In this document: one piece after another, positions 43,711 to 52,700 of the stretch | How the letters are laid out: each line of letters starts with the position of its first letter | How positions within the stretch are numbered: the first letter of the stretch is position 1 | Origin: Candidatus Zhuqueibacterota bacterium | GTDB lineage: Bacteria > BS750m-G25 | Direction: 5' to 3' | Length of the DNA: 61,209 bases | Assembly: GCA_016783505.1 (NCBI GenBank) | Contig: JADHWK010000010.1 | Span: 1-61,209 of the forward strand | The notes under the pieces: model-generated | The model's database searches: none | What the model was told of the DNA's origin: nothing | What the model saw: only the letters and a program-made list of their open reading frames with translations | Program-made: the position numbers and the translations under genes

Positions 43711-44484
43711 ATGAAAGTAATAATTCTCTGTGGCGGGTTTGGTACAAGACTTAGAGAAGAGACCGATGTAAAACCAAAACCGATGGTTGAGATCGGAGGA
43801 ATGCCAATCCTCTGGCATATTATGAAGGGATATGCACACTACGGGTTTAATGAGTTTATTCTGTGCTTGGGTTATAAGGGAGAGGTGATAAAAAATTTTT
43901 TTTATAACTATGAAATGCTGACGAACGATTTTACCATCGAGCTCGGAACAAAGAAGGTTGAGATTTTTCCCCAGCATTCAGAACAGGGATGGAAAGTGAC
44001 GCTTGTCAACACCGGCATTAACGCTATGACGGGCGCACGGATAAAGCGGGTTGAAAGGTTTGTTGACGGTGATATTTTCATGTTAACCTATGGTGATGGT
44101 GTAACTGATTTAAATATTAAAGAATTATTGGCTTTTCATAAGAGTCATGAAAAAATCGGCACTGTTACAGGCGTATCTCCCCCCTCCCGATACGGAGAAT
44201 TATTGATTAAAGAAGATCACGTACTGTCATTTACGGAAAAACCCATCAACCCGAATAGTTCAATCAATGGAGGATACTTTGTTTTCAAGAAAGAGTTTTT
44301 CAATTATCTAAAATATGAAGATGATTGTGTTCTTGAAAAGGAGCCCTTTGAAAGATTGGCCCATGATGGTGAACTAAAAGTATTCAACCACAACGGTTTC
44401 TGGCAATGTATGGATACATATAGGGATATGCGATATCTGGTTGAGCTATGGGAGAAGGGTAACGCGCCATGGAAAAAGGATTAG
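43711..44484 (+). CDS. rfbF: Glucose-1-phosphate cytidylyltransferase
   Basis: 257 aa, full length. It makes CDP-glucose from CTP and glucose-1-phosphate. VIILCGGFGTRLREETDVKPKPMVEI, then LWHIMKGYAHYGFNEFILCLGYKGE and FMLTYGDGVTDLN are the diagnostic stretches of RfbF. It is followed 246 bases later by rfbG, the next enzyme of the pathway, although a gap of no recognisable content separates them. Confidence 0.94.
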   Translation: MKVIILCGGFGTRLREETDVKPKPMVEIGGMPILWHIMKGYAHYGFNEFILCLGYKGEVIKNFFYNYEMLTNDFTIELGTKKVEIFPQHSEQGWKVTLVNTGINAMTGARIKRVERFVDGDIFMLTYGDGVTDLNIKELLAFHKSHEKIGTVTGVSPPSRYGELLIKEDHVLSFTEKPINPNSSINGGYFVFKKEFFNYLKYEDDCVLEKEPFERLAHDGELKVFNHNGFWQCMDTYRDMRYLVELWEKGNAPWKKD

Positions 44485-44730
44485 TTATGTTCTTTTCTTA
44501 CTCAGCATCCCTGGCTCTTATAATATCACCTACACCATCTGTATAAAACAGCCACGTTGTTAGCGTGTTGAAAATCATTCCGGTGGTTAAATCTCACTAT
44601 ATTTGTAAAGTGTATCTTATTATTGACAGGCCCATCCGTACCCATTTCAAGTCCCGACTATCCGTCAGAAAACCAAAATTCAAAAATAGCACGAGACCGG
44701 ACAAAAACCAAGGGATGAAGAGGACAATTG
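44485..44730. other. Spacer between rfbF and rfbG
   Basis: 246 bases without a recognisable frame. TTGACA occurs at 44626-44631 but no good -10 follows at 16-19 bases. AGAGG at 44720-44724 is the ribosome site for the rfbG ATG. A gap this large between two consecutive pathway genes is unusual and may mark an old junction. Confidence 0.35.
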
Positions 44731-45831
44731 ATGTTTAAGGGATTCTATAATGGCAAAAAAGTTCTCGTAACCGGACACACTGGGTTCAAGGGCTCGTGGC
44801 TTTCTCTATGGTTATCGGAGCTTGAAGCAAATGTGGCTGGATTCTCTGCTTATCTTCCTTCAAGCCCCTGCAATTTCGAAGTTTTGGGTCTCGAGAGGCT
44901 ACTCAAACACATTGAAGGGGACGTCCGAAATTTCGATCAGATTAAGCGGGCATTTGATTCTTTCCAACCAGAGATTGTTTTCCATCTCGCAGGGCAACCT
45001 CTCGTTCGGCGCTCTTATAGTGAGCCGAAGAAGACATTCGAGACTAACGTTATGGGTACCGTTAATGTCCTCGAGTGTATTCGGCAAAGTGATCGTGTTA
45101 ATGTATCCGTAATGATCACAAGCGATAAATGCTATCGGAATCTTGAATGGGTATGGGGATATAGGGAGGATGATCAATTAGGCGGGGGAGACCCTTACAG
45201 CGCTTCAAAAGGCTGCGCCGAAATGGTTATCAACGCTTACTGGCAGTCTTTTTTTGAAAGAGGAAACAAGGTTAAAGTAGGTTCTACAAGAGCCGGTAAT
45301 GTTATTGGCGGTGGTGACTGGGGAGAAGATAGGATTGTACCCGATTGCGTCCGTGCCTGGGCCCAATCGGAGCCAGTTAACATCCGAAATCCGCATGCAA
45401 CAAGGCCATGGCAGTTCGTGCTTGAGCCTTTAAGCGGCTATCTATGGCTTGGGGCCCTGATGGGCACCGGTGATTTGAGGGGCGGGGGAGCCTTCAACTT
45501 CGGCCCGAAAGATAACGTCATTCAACCCGTAGATTCGCTGATCGAAGCATTTCAGAAATACTGGGAAGGGGCGAAATGGCAGCTAAAAGAGGGAAACTCA
45601 ATGAAAAAAGAAAGCAGCCTGCTCAAATTGTGCTGCGACAAGGCCCTGGCATGTTTGAACTGGCAGTCCATATTGTCGTTTGAAGAAACGGTTGAATTCA
45701 CTGCATCATGGTACCGGAATTTTTATCAACAGGATGCAAACATACTGACATACTCAAGGCGGCAAATAGAGGAATACTGTTCGCTGGGCAAAGAGAGAAG
45801 GATGGGTTGGGCAGAAAGGGAAGAAAGATGA
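44731..45831 (+). CDS. rfbG: CDP-glucose 4,6-dehydratase
   Basis: 366 aa. It converts CDP-glucose to CDP-4-keto-6-deoxyglucose. KVLVTGHTGFKGSWLSLWL is the enzyme's hallmark NAD site. VMITSDKCYRNLEWVWGYRE and GGGDPYSASKGCAEMV (Tyr-x3-Lys) are equally diagnostic, as is SVRAG-type STRAGNVIGGGDWGEDRIV. ATG 44731 is better placed than the TTG three bases upstream. It overlaps the cupin epimerase by ATGA. RfbH, needed for 3,6-dideoxysugars, is absent from the window. Confidence 0.94.
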   Translation: MFKGFYNGKKVLVTGHTGFKGSWLSLWLSELEANVAGFSAYLPSSPCNFEVLGLERLLKHIEGDVRNFDQIKRAFDSFQPEIVFHLAGQPLVRRSYSEPKKTFETNVMGTVNVLECIRQSDRVNVSVMITSDKCYRNLEWVWGYREDDQLGGGDPYSASKGCAEMVINAYWQSFFERGNKVKVGSTRAGNVIGGGDWGEDRIVPDCVRAWAQSEPVNIRNPHATRPWQFVLEPLSGYLWLGALMGTGDLRGGGAFNFGPKDNVIQPVDSLIEAFQKYWEGAKWQLKEGNSMKKESSLLKLCCDKALACLNWQSILSFEETVEFTASWYRNFYQQDANILTYSRRQIEEYCSLGKERRMGWAEREER

Positions 45832-46277
45832 TAGACGGTGTCATCATATCGCCTTTAAAACAGATAATGGATGAAAGAGGTAAGGTGATGCACATGCTTA
45901 GATGCGATGCAAGCGTGTTCACGGGCTTCGGGGAAATGTACTTTTCCTGCATCTTTCCCGGAGCGATCAAGGGGTGGCACCTGCATAAGCAAATGACGAT
46001 CAACTACGCCGTCCCGCACGGGCAAATTAAATTCGTATTATACGACGACCGGGTCAACAGCCCTACAAAAGGCGAAATCCAGGAGGTTTTCCTGGGACCC
46101 GACAGGTACAACCTCGTGACGGTTCCCCCGTTCATCTGGAATGGGTTTAAGGGCATCGGTACGGATATGGCTATTGTGGCAAATTGTGCATCGATTCCCC
46201 ATGATCCGGAGGAAATTGAACGATTGGATCCATTTGATGAATCTATTCCCTATGATTGGGGGATAAAACACGGATGA
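45828..46277 (+). CDS. RfbC-type cupin sugar 3,5-epimerase
   Basis: 149 aa from ATG 45828, which overlaps the rfbG stop and has GGGAAGAAAG before it; a longer upstream frame is not needed. GAIKGWHLHKQMTINYAV carries the His pair of the dTDP-4-keto-rhamnose epimerase family, and VPPFIWNGFKGI closes the barrel. The family is shorter here than the usual 180 aa. With CDP-4-keto-6-deoxyglucose made by rfbG, it probably epimerises C3 and/or C5 of that sugar before the reductase that follows. Confidence 0.8.
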   Translation: MIDGVIISPLKQIMDERGKVMHMLRCDASVFTGFGEMYFSCIFPGAIKGWHLHKQMTINYAVPHGQIKFVLYDDRVNSPTKGEIQEVFLGPDRYNLVTVPPFIWNGFKGIGTDMAIVANCASIPHDPEEIERLDPFDESIPYDWGIKHG

Positions 46278-47251
46278 TCGGTACTGTGCTGATTACAGGA
46301 GGTCTGGGATACCTTGGTGGCAGGATTGGAAAATTTCTCTCAGAGAATACAGAATTACGTTTAAAACTTTCAACCCGAAAGTCATCCTTTAACACCCCGA
46401 ACTGGTTGAGAAATGGAATAATCAAAAGACTGGATCTAAATAAAAAAAAAGATCTCGAATCGGCATGTGAAGATGTGCTGTGTGTTGTTCATCTTGCCGC
46501 GCTAAATGAAGTAGAAAGCATTAAAGACCCTGAACTAGCCCTTACAGTGAATGGGCTTTATACCTTGAAACTTCTCAAAGCTGCACAAAAATCAGGAGCA
46601 GAGCGTTTTATCTATTTCTCCACCGCTCATGTCTATGGGGCGCCGCTAAAGGGGACTATAACCGAAAATCTTCTCCCGCGACCTATTCATCCATATGCCA
46701 TTAGCCATAGGGTGGCAGAAGATGTTGTTCTTGCCGCCCATGCTCTGAAGGATATCACTGGCATAGTAATACGCCTGTCAAATGGTTTTGGCGCGCCAGT
46801 TAGCACTGAAGTAAATCGTTGGTCACTTATTGTCAACGATCTCTGCCGCCAGGCAGTTACCACTGGAAAGCTTATTCTTCGCACATCCGGGTTGCAAAAA
46901 CGAGATTTTATTTCACTAACTGATGTTTGTAGGGCGGTATTGCATTTTTTAAACTTACCGGATGATCAATGTGGAAATGGACTTTTCAATCTTGGGGGTG
47001 AGTATTGCATTAAGGTCATTGAAATGGCAGAGCTTATAGCAGATAGGTGTTTCCATCTGTTTAATTTTAGACCTGAAATCAAACGACCAATGCCTCATCC
47101 AGATGAAACTTCTGATTATTTAGAGTACTGCATAGATAAGATCAAATCAACTGGTTTCAAACCGATAGGAAATTTTGAGGAAGAGATTGATTCAACCTTA
47201 TTACTCTGTCAAAAAGAGTGTTCCAAGTCCAAATCGATTCCGACGTGGTAG
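46274..47251 (+). CDS. NAD-dependent epimerase/reductase with YxxxH
   Basis: 325 aa from ATG 46274, overlapping the cupin gene by ATGA. VLITGGLGYLGGRIGKFL is the NAD site and FSTAHVYGAP the mid-core. The expected catalytic Tyr-x3-Lys is Tyr141-x3-His145 (YAISHRVAED), so the Lys is replaced. I have seen YAxSHxxAE in some members of this broad family, so it need not be inactive. It likely reduces or epimerises the CDP-keto sugar. Confidence 0.77.
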   Translation: MIGTVLITGGLGYLGGRIGKFLSENTELRLKLSTRKSSFNTPNWLRNGIIKRLDLNKKKDLESACEDVLCVVHLAALNEVESIKDPELALTVNGLYTLKLLKAAQKSGAERFIYFSTAHVYGAPLKGTITENLLPRPIHPYAISHRVAEDVVLAAHALKDITGIVIRLSNGFGAPVSTEVNRWSLIVNDLCRQAVTTGKLILRTSGLQKRDFISLTDVCRAVLHFLNLPDDQCGNGLFNLGGEYCIKVIEMAELIADRCFHLFNFRPEIKRPMPHPDETSDYLEYCIDKIKSTGFKPIGNFEEEIDSTLLLCQKECSKSKSIPTW

Positions 47252-47285
47252 AGATAAAATTGCTCAAAGGGTATAGTCTATTTCT

Positions 47286-48587
47286 ATGTCAATTTCAGAT
47301 ATAATTGTCATTACTACAATTATCCTTTTAGTTCCTAAATTGGTAGAAAAATATTTAGGGAGATATGGATTTGTTCGGGAAGTTCGCATGGTCATTATGT
47401 TTGGCGGTATGTTGTGGGTAGCTTTGTCCTGTGGCCATGAGAGTATGCATTGGGTTATTGGTACGGCCGATTCGGATGCAGTGAAGTTCGAGTCGTGGTG
47501 GTACCCTATGCTTGTAAAGTATATGGAATCGGGCAATCATAAGGATCTGGTGGGAAAATTGCTAACCCCTGGACGATTTTTTTATGTAACCTATCAAGCC
47601 ATTTTATATTACTATACAGGCATAACGGTTATTTCGATACTGGGTATTAACGCTTTCATGGCCTTTTGGGGCGGGCTTACCCTGACGCGCCTTATATATT
47701 CCTTTTCGGCACTCCAGCCGCCCAGAAGAGATGTTCTCCCCCTCTTCATAATTTTTACGCCGTCTGTTGTGTTTTGGAGCTCTGCAAATCTGAAAGAAGC
47801 ACTAATGTATTGGTCCATATGCCAAGTTCTTAACTTTATGATGCCAGCAAGAACCAGTAATGGAGAAAATATCAACTTTGGGTTGTTTGCTTTAGGGGCA
47901 TTTCTGGGATCGCTCTTACGCCCGCATTTAATAATAATATGGTTGTTTGGTGTCTTAATAATCAAAATGTTCCAGCCTCGTTTCTGGAAATACTTGATTG
48001 TGATAATCTTGCTTTCCCTGTTAGTTATACCACAGATTGACAAAAGATTTGGATTAGGTAAACTTGTTAAACATCCAATAGCTTCCGTAGTAGCGTATAA
48101 AGAAAGTGCTGAGTGGAAGTATCGACAATTTGTTATGCGTGCGAAAATGCGTCCGAGTATTGGATCTACCTTTACATATGGTGGAGGCCGACCGATCCCC
48201 ATTTTGCACGGCGCGATAAATAGTTTGTTCCGCCCTTTCCTTTGGCAAGTGAGAAATTTACGTTCGATGCTTACTGGCCTTGAGATTTGGACCATCTCCC
48301 TATGCATCATGTTTCTATGGATGCGGATGACTGCAATTGAATGGCGATCGATTCTGCGTAATCCCTTAATAAAACTGGCCATATTAGTTTGCATCCCTTT
48401 TTTCCTCTTTTTTTCCTATACGCCAAACGAAGGGTGGATAGCAAGACAACGCGTCCAAATGTTCCCAGCCCTACTGATAATGCTTTCAATTCCAGTTTTG
48501 CAGCGACGATACTACATCTCTATGGGCAAAATCAAAACACATCGATTTAGAAAGACAATCCATATTACGCAAGGCCAGACTTGCTGA
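47286..48587 (+). CDS. Polytopic membrane protein, possible glycan polymerase
   Basis: 433 aa with roughly ten hydrophobic spans, the first at residues 2-18. The segment FTPSVVFWSSANLKEALMYW resembles the PSxxFWSSxxxKE motif of many membrane enzymes of polysaccharide loci (GT-C- or Wzy-like). A large hydrophilic loop lies near residues 265-315. It could be a Wzy polymerase or a lipid-linked glycosyltransferase; I cannot decide. Upstream gap is only 34 bases. Confidence 0.6.
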   Translation: MSISDIIVITTIILLVPKLVEKYLGRYGFVREVRMVIMFGGMLWVALSCGHESMHWVIGTADSDAVKFESWWYPMLVKYMESGNHKDLVGKLLTPGRFFYVTYQAILYYYTGITVISILGINAFMAFWGGLTLTRLIYSFSALQPPRRDVLPLFIIFTPSVVFWSSANLKEALMYWSICQVLNFMMPARTSNGENINFGLFALGAFLGSLLRPHLIIIWLFGVLIIKMFQPRFWKYLIVIILLSLLVIPQIDKRFGLGKLVKHPIASVVAYKESAEWKYRQFVMRAKMRPSIGSTFTYGGGRPIPILHGAINSLFRPFLWQVRNLRSMLTGLEIWTISLCIMFLWMRMTAIEWRSILRNPLIKLAILVCIPFFLFFSYTPNEGWIARQRVQMFPALLIMLSIPVLQRRYYISMGKIKTHRFRKTIHITQGQTC

Positions 48588-48636
48588 TGGCCCATTTCCT
48601 TTTCTTGTTGTTAGGCATTTCAATGACAAATTAATT

Positions 48637-49536
48637 ATGGCCACGTTACCTGAAATATCAATTATTGTACCTACCTACAATCATGGACACCTAATTAAAA
48701 GATGCATTGATTCGATTATTAGGCAGACGTTTACAAATTGGGAAGCTATTATTGTAAATAATTTTTCGGAGGACAACACAATTGAAGTCATAAAAAGCTT
48801 TACTGATCCAAGAGTGCTCTTAGTGAATATTCGGAATGACGGTGTGATCGCGGTGTCAAGAAACAAAGGGATTAGTTTAGCCAAAGGAAGATACATAGCT
48901 TTCCTCGATTCAGATGACTGGTGGTATCCGGAAAAACTTGAGGCGTCGATGAGGCGCTTTGACTCAGCAGATATTGTTTTTCACGATCTTGATATTCACA
49001 CCCCAAATGGTAAGACAATCATCCGGAAAGCCAAAGGAAGGCATTTGGCAAGACCGGTATTTGCTGATTTAATGACTGGAGGAAATGCTTTGTGTAGTTC
49101 AAGTGTCATTGTAAAAAAGAGTATTGTTCATAAGGTGGGCGGATTTAGTGAAAGCCGAAGGCTTATTAGCATAGAAGATTTTGATCTTTGGCTGAAGATC
49201 GCCAGGATAACGGATCAATTTATATACATTCCCAAAGCGCTGGGTAATAAATGGATCTGGTCACAGAACACTACTGAGATCTCAGAAAGAAAAATTGAAC
49301 AAATCAAAGAAGTATATGAGAAATATTGGCCAGTTTTGGGATGGCAAGATAGAAAACAGTCCGAGCTCCATATGTTGTATTCTATCGCAAGGATCAAACA
49401 AAGAATGGGGAAGTGGCAGGAGGCTCTGGGATTATTCAAAGTGGCTTTGAAATCCAAAAAAAGTAAGGACAGGCTGAAGTCATTATTCTTCGTTATCATA
49501 ATAAGCAGTTTTCGCCGACTATCCGTTAGGATATGA
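48637..49536 (+). CDS. Family 2 glycosyltransferase
   Basis: 299 aa. ISIIVPTYNHGHLIKRCIDSI opens a GT-A fold, IIVNNFSEDNT binds UDP, and GRYIAFLDSDDWWYPEKL has the DxD site. SIEDFDLWLKIAR near residue 171 is the conserved acidic acceptor motif. The last 70 residues form a TPR-like helical region, YSIARIKQRMGKWQEALGLF. It adds one sugar to the growing chain. Confidence 0.88.
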   Translation: MATLPEISIIVPTYNHGHLIKRCIDSIIRQTFTNWEAIIVNNFSEDNTIEVIKSFTDPRVLLVNIRNDGVIAVSRNKGISLAKGRYIAFLDSDDWWYPEKLEASMRRFDSADIVFHDLDIHTPNGKTIIRKAKGRHLARPVFADLMTGGNALCSSSVIVKKSIVHKVGGFSESRRLISIEDFDLWLKIARITDQFIYIPKALGNKWIWSQNTTEISERKIEQIKEVYEKYWPVLGWQDRKQSELHMLYSIARIKQRMGKWQEALGLFKVALKSKKSKDRLKSLFFVIIISSFRRLSVRI

Positions 49537-49697
49537 TGGATCGGTCAAATTCAGGATATATCAAGGACCAATCTTAAGAGGCCGTTGTAATATAGTTGTT
49601 TATAGTAATATGTGTTTTAATTATTACTGTAGTCATGGAGTCAGCCTGAATTGAGAGAGGTTAATGTTGTTGTTCAGCCAAATTGACAATTTTGCTT

Positions 49698-50564
49698 ATG
49701 GACCATCGTGAGGTTTCGGGACCGGCAGCAGTGGCTAGAAAGACAGTGTCTGTGAGGATGTGGCGGAAGGCTATTGCAGTTCTATTTACAGGGTTTGGCG
49801 CTTTGTTGTTGGTGTTTTCATTACTCGGACTAAATACATATCTCGGGCGTTATGAGAGCAAAACTGTGATTGGGGAGAGATTTGACGCTGCGTTGGCACC
49901 TAAATTGAAGAGCGTAAATGAGTTATATGGTGAGGCTTTAATGCGGCAAGGTAATTGGCAGAATGCAACATCTGAAGAAAAAATGAGTGCCTTTTATGAT
50001 GTTGTGGTCGAACGCTTTACATACGGGAGTAAGGCAAAGTACAATCTTTTTAGTAATTGGATTATGTGGGTTCTGGGTTTATTCAATTCTGATGCAGCTT
50101 ATATTTCTGATCCCGACATACTTTTAAAATATGGCTTTTCGATTATGTGTCATCAGAGTTCGTGGGTTCTCGCTACTTTAGCCAAGAAAGAAAATCTTCC
50201 ATTTCGGCATGTTGAACTAAGTGGTCATGTGGTTATGGAGGCTTGGTGGGGAGATGCATGGCATCTATATGATCCGTCCTTTGAGGTTATCCCATTGAGA
50301 GAGGGTACGATTCTTAGTGGTCGTGATCTTGAGGATAAGCCCTATTTGGTCAAGTTATTTTATGGGAATAGAGGCGATTGTGTTGAACCGTTATTCGCTA
50401 CTAAATATGACAACAGCTTTGTAACAGACGGAATGTTTATTTGGAAAGCTGAGGTACTGTCATTAATCGAACGTGTTTCCAATTATGCCAAATGGGCTTT
50501 ACCTATTCTGATGATTATTGTTGGTATTTGTCTTTTTTTATTAGGGATTAAAAAAGGCGGATGA
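49698..50564 (+). CDS. Membrane-anchored transglutaminase-like protein
   Basis: 288 aa. A hydrophobic span near residues 27-46 and a C-terminal span near 264-284 bracket a domain with a full transglutaminase-fold triad: Cys151 (IMCHQSSWVL), His177 (GHVVMEAWW) and Asp192 (LYDPSFEV). The topology would place the catalytic part in the periplasm. Such proteins act as peptidases or amidases. Its partner in a glycan locus is unknown; it may process a protein or peptidoglycan-linked acceptor. ATG 49698 is preferred to a TTG at 49683. Confidence 0.65.
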   Translation: MDHREVSGPAAVARKTVSVRMWRKAIAVLFTGFGALLLVFSLLGLNTYLGRYESKTVIGERFDAALAPKLKSVNELYGEALMRQGNWQNATSEEKMSAFYDVVVERFTYGSKAKYNLFSNWIMWVLGLFNSDAAYISDPDILLKYGFSIMCHQSSWVLATLAKKENLPFRHVELSGHVVMEAWWGDAWHLYDPSFEVIPLREGTILSGRDLEDKPYLVKLFYGNRGDCVEPLFATKYDNSFVTDGMFIWKAEVLSLIERVSNYAKWALPILMIIVGICLFLLGIKKGG

Positions 50565-50967
50565 TTCTGCCGCAATGCCATGTTTGGGATGCTTTTCGGA
50601 AAGCTGATAGAGAGCTGTAACAGAAATGGGTTAACGTTAAAGTATTGCCAACACTGGTGTTTCCTAAGGAGAACTTCAGGAAAAAGTAACATAAAACAGC
50701 AAACGAGAAAACGTTACAGCCATTTCCTTTAACAAACATTGACGAACGGGTGAAAATTGTTGTCAATTTGCCTGAGGCTGGATCGGTAAGTCATTGATCA
50801 TAGGCTGTATTGTCTGGTGCAAATTGTAAATTCGAGAGCTGACTGTGTTTTAATTTTTGGGCTGTGGAAAGCTCTTCAGGGAGGCCGGGTAATATTGTGA
50901 GCATTAGGGGTTTTTTTAGGATGGTGGTTGTGCATGGGCATTGAAAATGAGGTGGTGCTAATCAGAA
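50565..50967. other. 403-base gap with an inverted repeat
   Basis: No gene is visible. Inside it lie two arms of an imperfect inverted repeat (50617-50638 and 50710-50733; about 20 of 24 bases pair) around a 71-base centre, a MITE-like or hairpin element listed separately. The rest has no promoter or terminator that I can support. The gap precedes the start of the formyltransferase/propeller gene. Confidence 0.45.
50617..50733. repeat. Imperfect inverted repeat, possible small MITE
   Basis: Left arm GTAACAGAAATGGGTTAACG (with a final TT) at 50617-50638. The right arm, read as reverse complement, is GTTAAAGGAAATGGCTGTAA (with a final CGTT) at 50710-50733. The TAACGTT and AAATGG blocks match exactly. 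No coding frame lies between. The length (about 117 bases) suits a MITE or a long RNA hairpin. I cannot tell which. Confidence 0.4.
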
Positions 50968-52632
50968 ATGGGGATGAAAGAGAAATTGAGAATTGGAATA
51001 TTGATAGACTCTTTTGAGGTAAGTGCATGGAAATATGCAATGATTGAGAGGATAGTTAATTCAGACTATGCTAAAATTGAACTCATCGTTCTCAATTCTG
51101 GTAGCAATGTACCCGGATCAGTTTATAACAGACTAATAAGGAGCCGCAAGAATTTAATTTATTGTCTATATAAAAGAATTGATGAGACAGTTTTTAGATC
51201 TAGTCCAAACGCGTTTGCGAATAAAAATATTGGATTGTTACTGCCAGATGTTCCAACAGTGGAAGTCGCCCCGATTCAGAAAAAATATTTTGACTATTTT
51301 AGGACCGCAGACGTTAATACTATCAAAAGATATCATATTCATGTTTTAATTCGTCTGGGGTTCAGAATACTAAAGGGGGACATTTTTAGCTCTTCTGAAT
51401 ATGGAATTTGGTCGTATCATCATGGTGATAATACAATTAATAGAGGAGGACCTGCCGGTTTTTGGGAAGTCGTTAACAATCTGCCTGAGACTGGATCTAC
51501 CCTTCAGATTCTAAGTAAAGATTCGGATGATGGAAAAGTCATTTATAGATCCTGGGCAAGAACCTATCCATTGTCGCCTGCTAAGAACAGGAATAGATCT
51601 TACTGGAAATCTCTATCATTTGTGCCAAGAAAGCTTGAAGAACTGAGTCGCGTTGGAGAAGATAAGTTTCTTGAAAATTTGGATAGAAGCAACAAGGAGA
51701 TAAAGTTTTATACTCATAAGCTATATAAAGAACCGCATAACATAAACGCATTACAATTGGCTATCAAGCAGCTGTCTAAAATAGCTAAAAGAGGCTTCCA
51801 GAAGGCATTCCTACTAGATCAATGGTTTTTAATGTTTGATTTGGGCAATGACATTTCAACGGAATTTAGGGGATTCAAAAAAATATTTCCCCCTAAAGAC
51901 AGATTCTGGGCAGATCCGCATGTAATATTTTGGGATAGCAAATATTATGTTTTTATTGAGGAATTGATGTATAAGACGTTGAAAGGCCATATTGCTGTCA
52001 TTGAGATGGATCAGCGGGGTAACATAACGAAACCAGTCAAGATATTGGAAAAAGACTATCATCTTTCGTACCCATTTGTCTTTGAATGGGAAGGGAACAT
52101 TTACATGATTCCCGAGAGCAGTCAAAACAAAACTATTGAATTATACGCATGTGTGGAATTTCCTCATAAATGGGATCATAAGATGAATTTGATGGAGAAT
52201 GTTATTTCTGTTGATACCACGTTGCTCTACTATAATGAACGATGGTGGCTTTTCACAAATATTGTCGAAAATGAAGGGGCGGGATATGATGATGAATTGT
52301 TTCTGTTTTACTCTGATAACTTATTTACAACGCAGTGGAATGAGCATGAATCAAATCCTATTGTTTCGGATGTAAAAAGAGCAAGACCAGCAGGAAAACT
52401 TTTTATTAGAGATGGGAAAGTTTATAGACCCTCACAGGATGGCTCACAAATCTTCGGCCATGGCTTCAATTTAAATGAAATTGTGGTTCTAACGGAAACT
52501 GACTTTGTTGAAGAAACAATAGCTTCAGTGAAACCAAATTGGGATGAAAGGATAAAGGGCGTGCATACTTTTACATATGAGAAAGGATTAACCTTCATTG
52601 ATGGCTTTATGAGAAGGCAAAAGTTGTTTTAG
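50968..52632 (+). CDS. Formyltransferase-like domain fused to beta-propeller domain
   Basis: 554 aa. Residues 1 to about 225 resemble a formyltransferase fold: GIWSYHHGDNTINRGG takes the place of the NxHxxxLPxxRG motif and SDDGKVIYRS the place of the Asp motif. Residues about 285-554 contain repeated FWADPHVIFWDSKYYVFIE, SYPFVFEWEGNIYMIPE and RPAGKLFIRDGKVYRPSQD segments, the five-blade propeller seen next to plant GINT1 (glucosamine inositolphosphorylceramide transferase). The combination is known in glycan clusters of bacteria. Substrate unknown. Confidence 0.7.
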   Translation: MGMKEKLRIGILIDSFEVSAWKYAMIERIVNSDYAKIELIVLNSGSNVPGSVYNRLIRSRKNLIYCLYKRIDETVFRSSPNAFANKNIGLLLPDVPTVEVAPIQKKYFDYFRTADVNTIKRYHIHVLIRLGFRILKGDIFSSSEYGIWSYHHGDNTINRGGPAGFWEVVNNLPETGSTLQILSKDSDDGKVIYRSWARTYPLSPAKNRNRSYWKSLSFVPRKLEELSRVGEDKFLENLDRSNKEIKFYTHKLYKEPHNINALQLAIKQLSKIAKRGFQKAFLLDQWFLMFDLGNDISTEFRGFKKIFPPKDRFWADPHVIFWDSKYYVFIEELMYKTLKGHIAVIEMDQRGNITKPVKILEKDYHLSYPFVFEWEGNIYMIPESSQNKTIELYACVEFPHKWDHKMNLMENVISVDTTLLYYNERWWLFTNIVENEGAGYDDELFLFYSDNLFTTQWNEHESNPIVSDVKRARPAGKLFIRDGKVYRPSQDGSQIFGHGFNLNEIVVLTETDFVEETIASVKPNWDERIKGVHTFTYEKGLTFIDGFMRRQKLF

Positions 52633-52700
52633 AATGTAAGTCTTGCCTTGCTTGAACCGTGGAGCAGAGAACCCTTAAACGGGTGACCTAGTGAGGAATA

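Noticed and set aside
45708-45827. Extended N-terminus of the cupin epimerase
   Set aside because: It would overlap the rfbG reading region by 124 bases, and the ATGA start at 45828 with its own ribosome site matches the family start.
49600-49634. AT-rich hairpin ATAGTAATA/TATTACTGT as terminator
   Set aside because: Stem is all weak pairs, no T-tract after it, and AT-rich DNA gives such pairs by chance.
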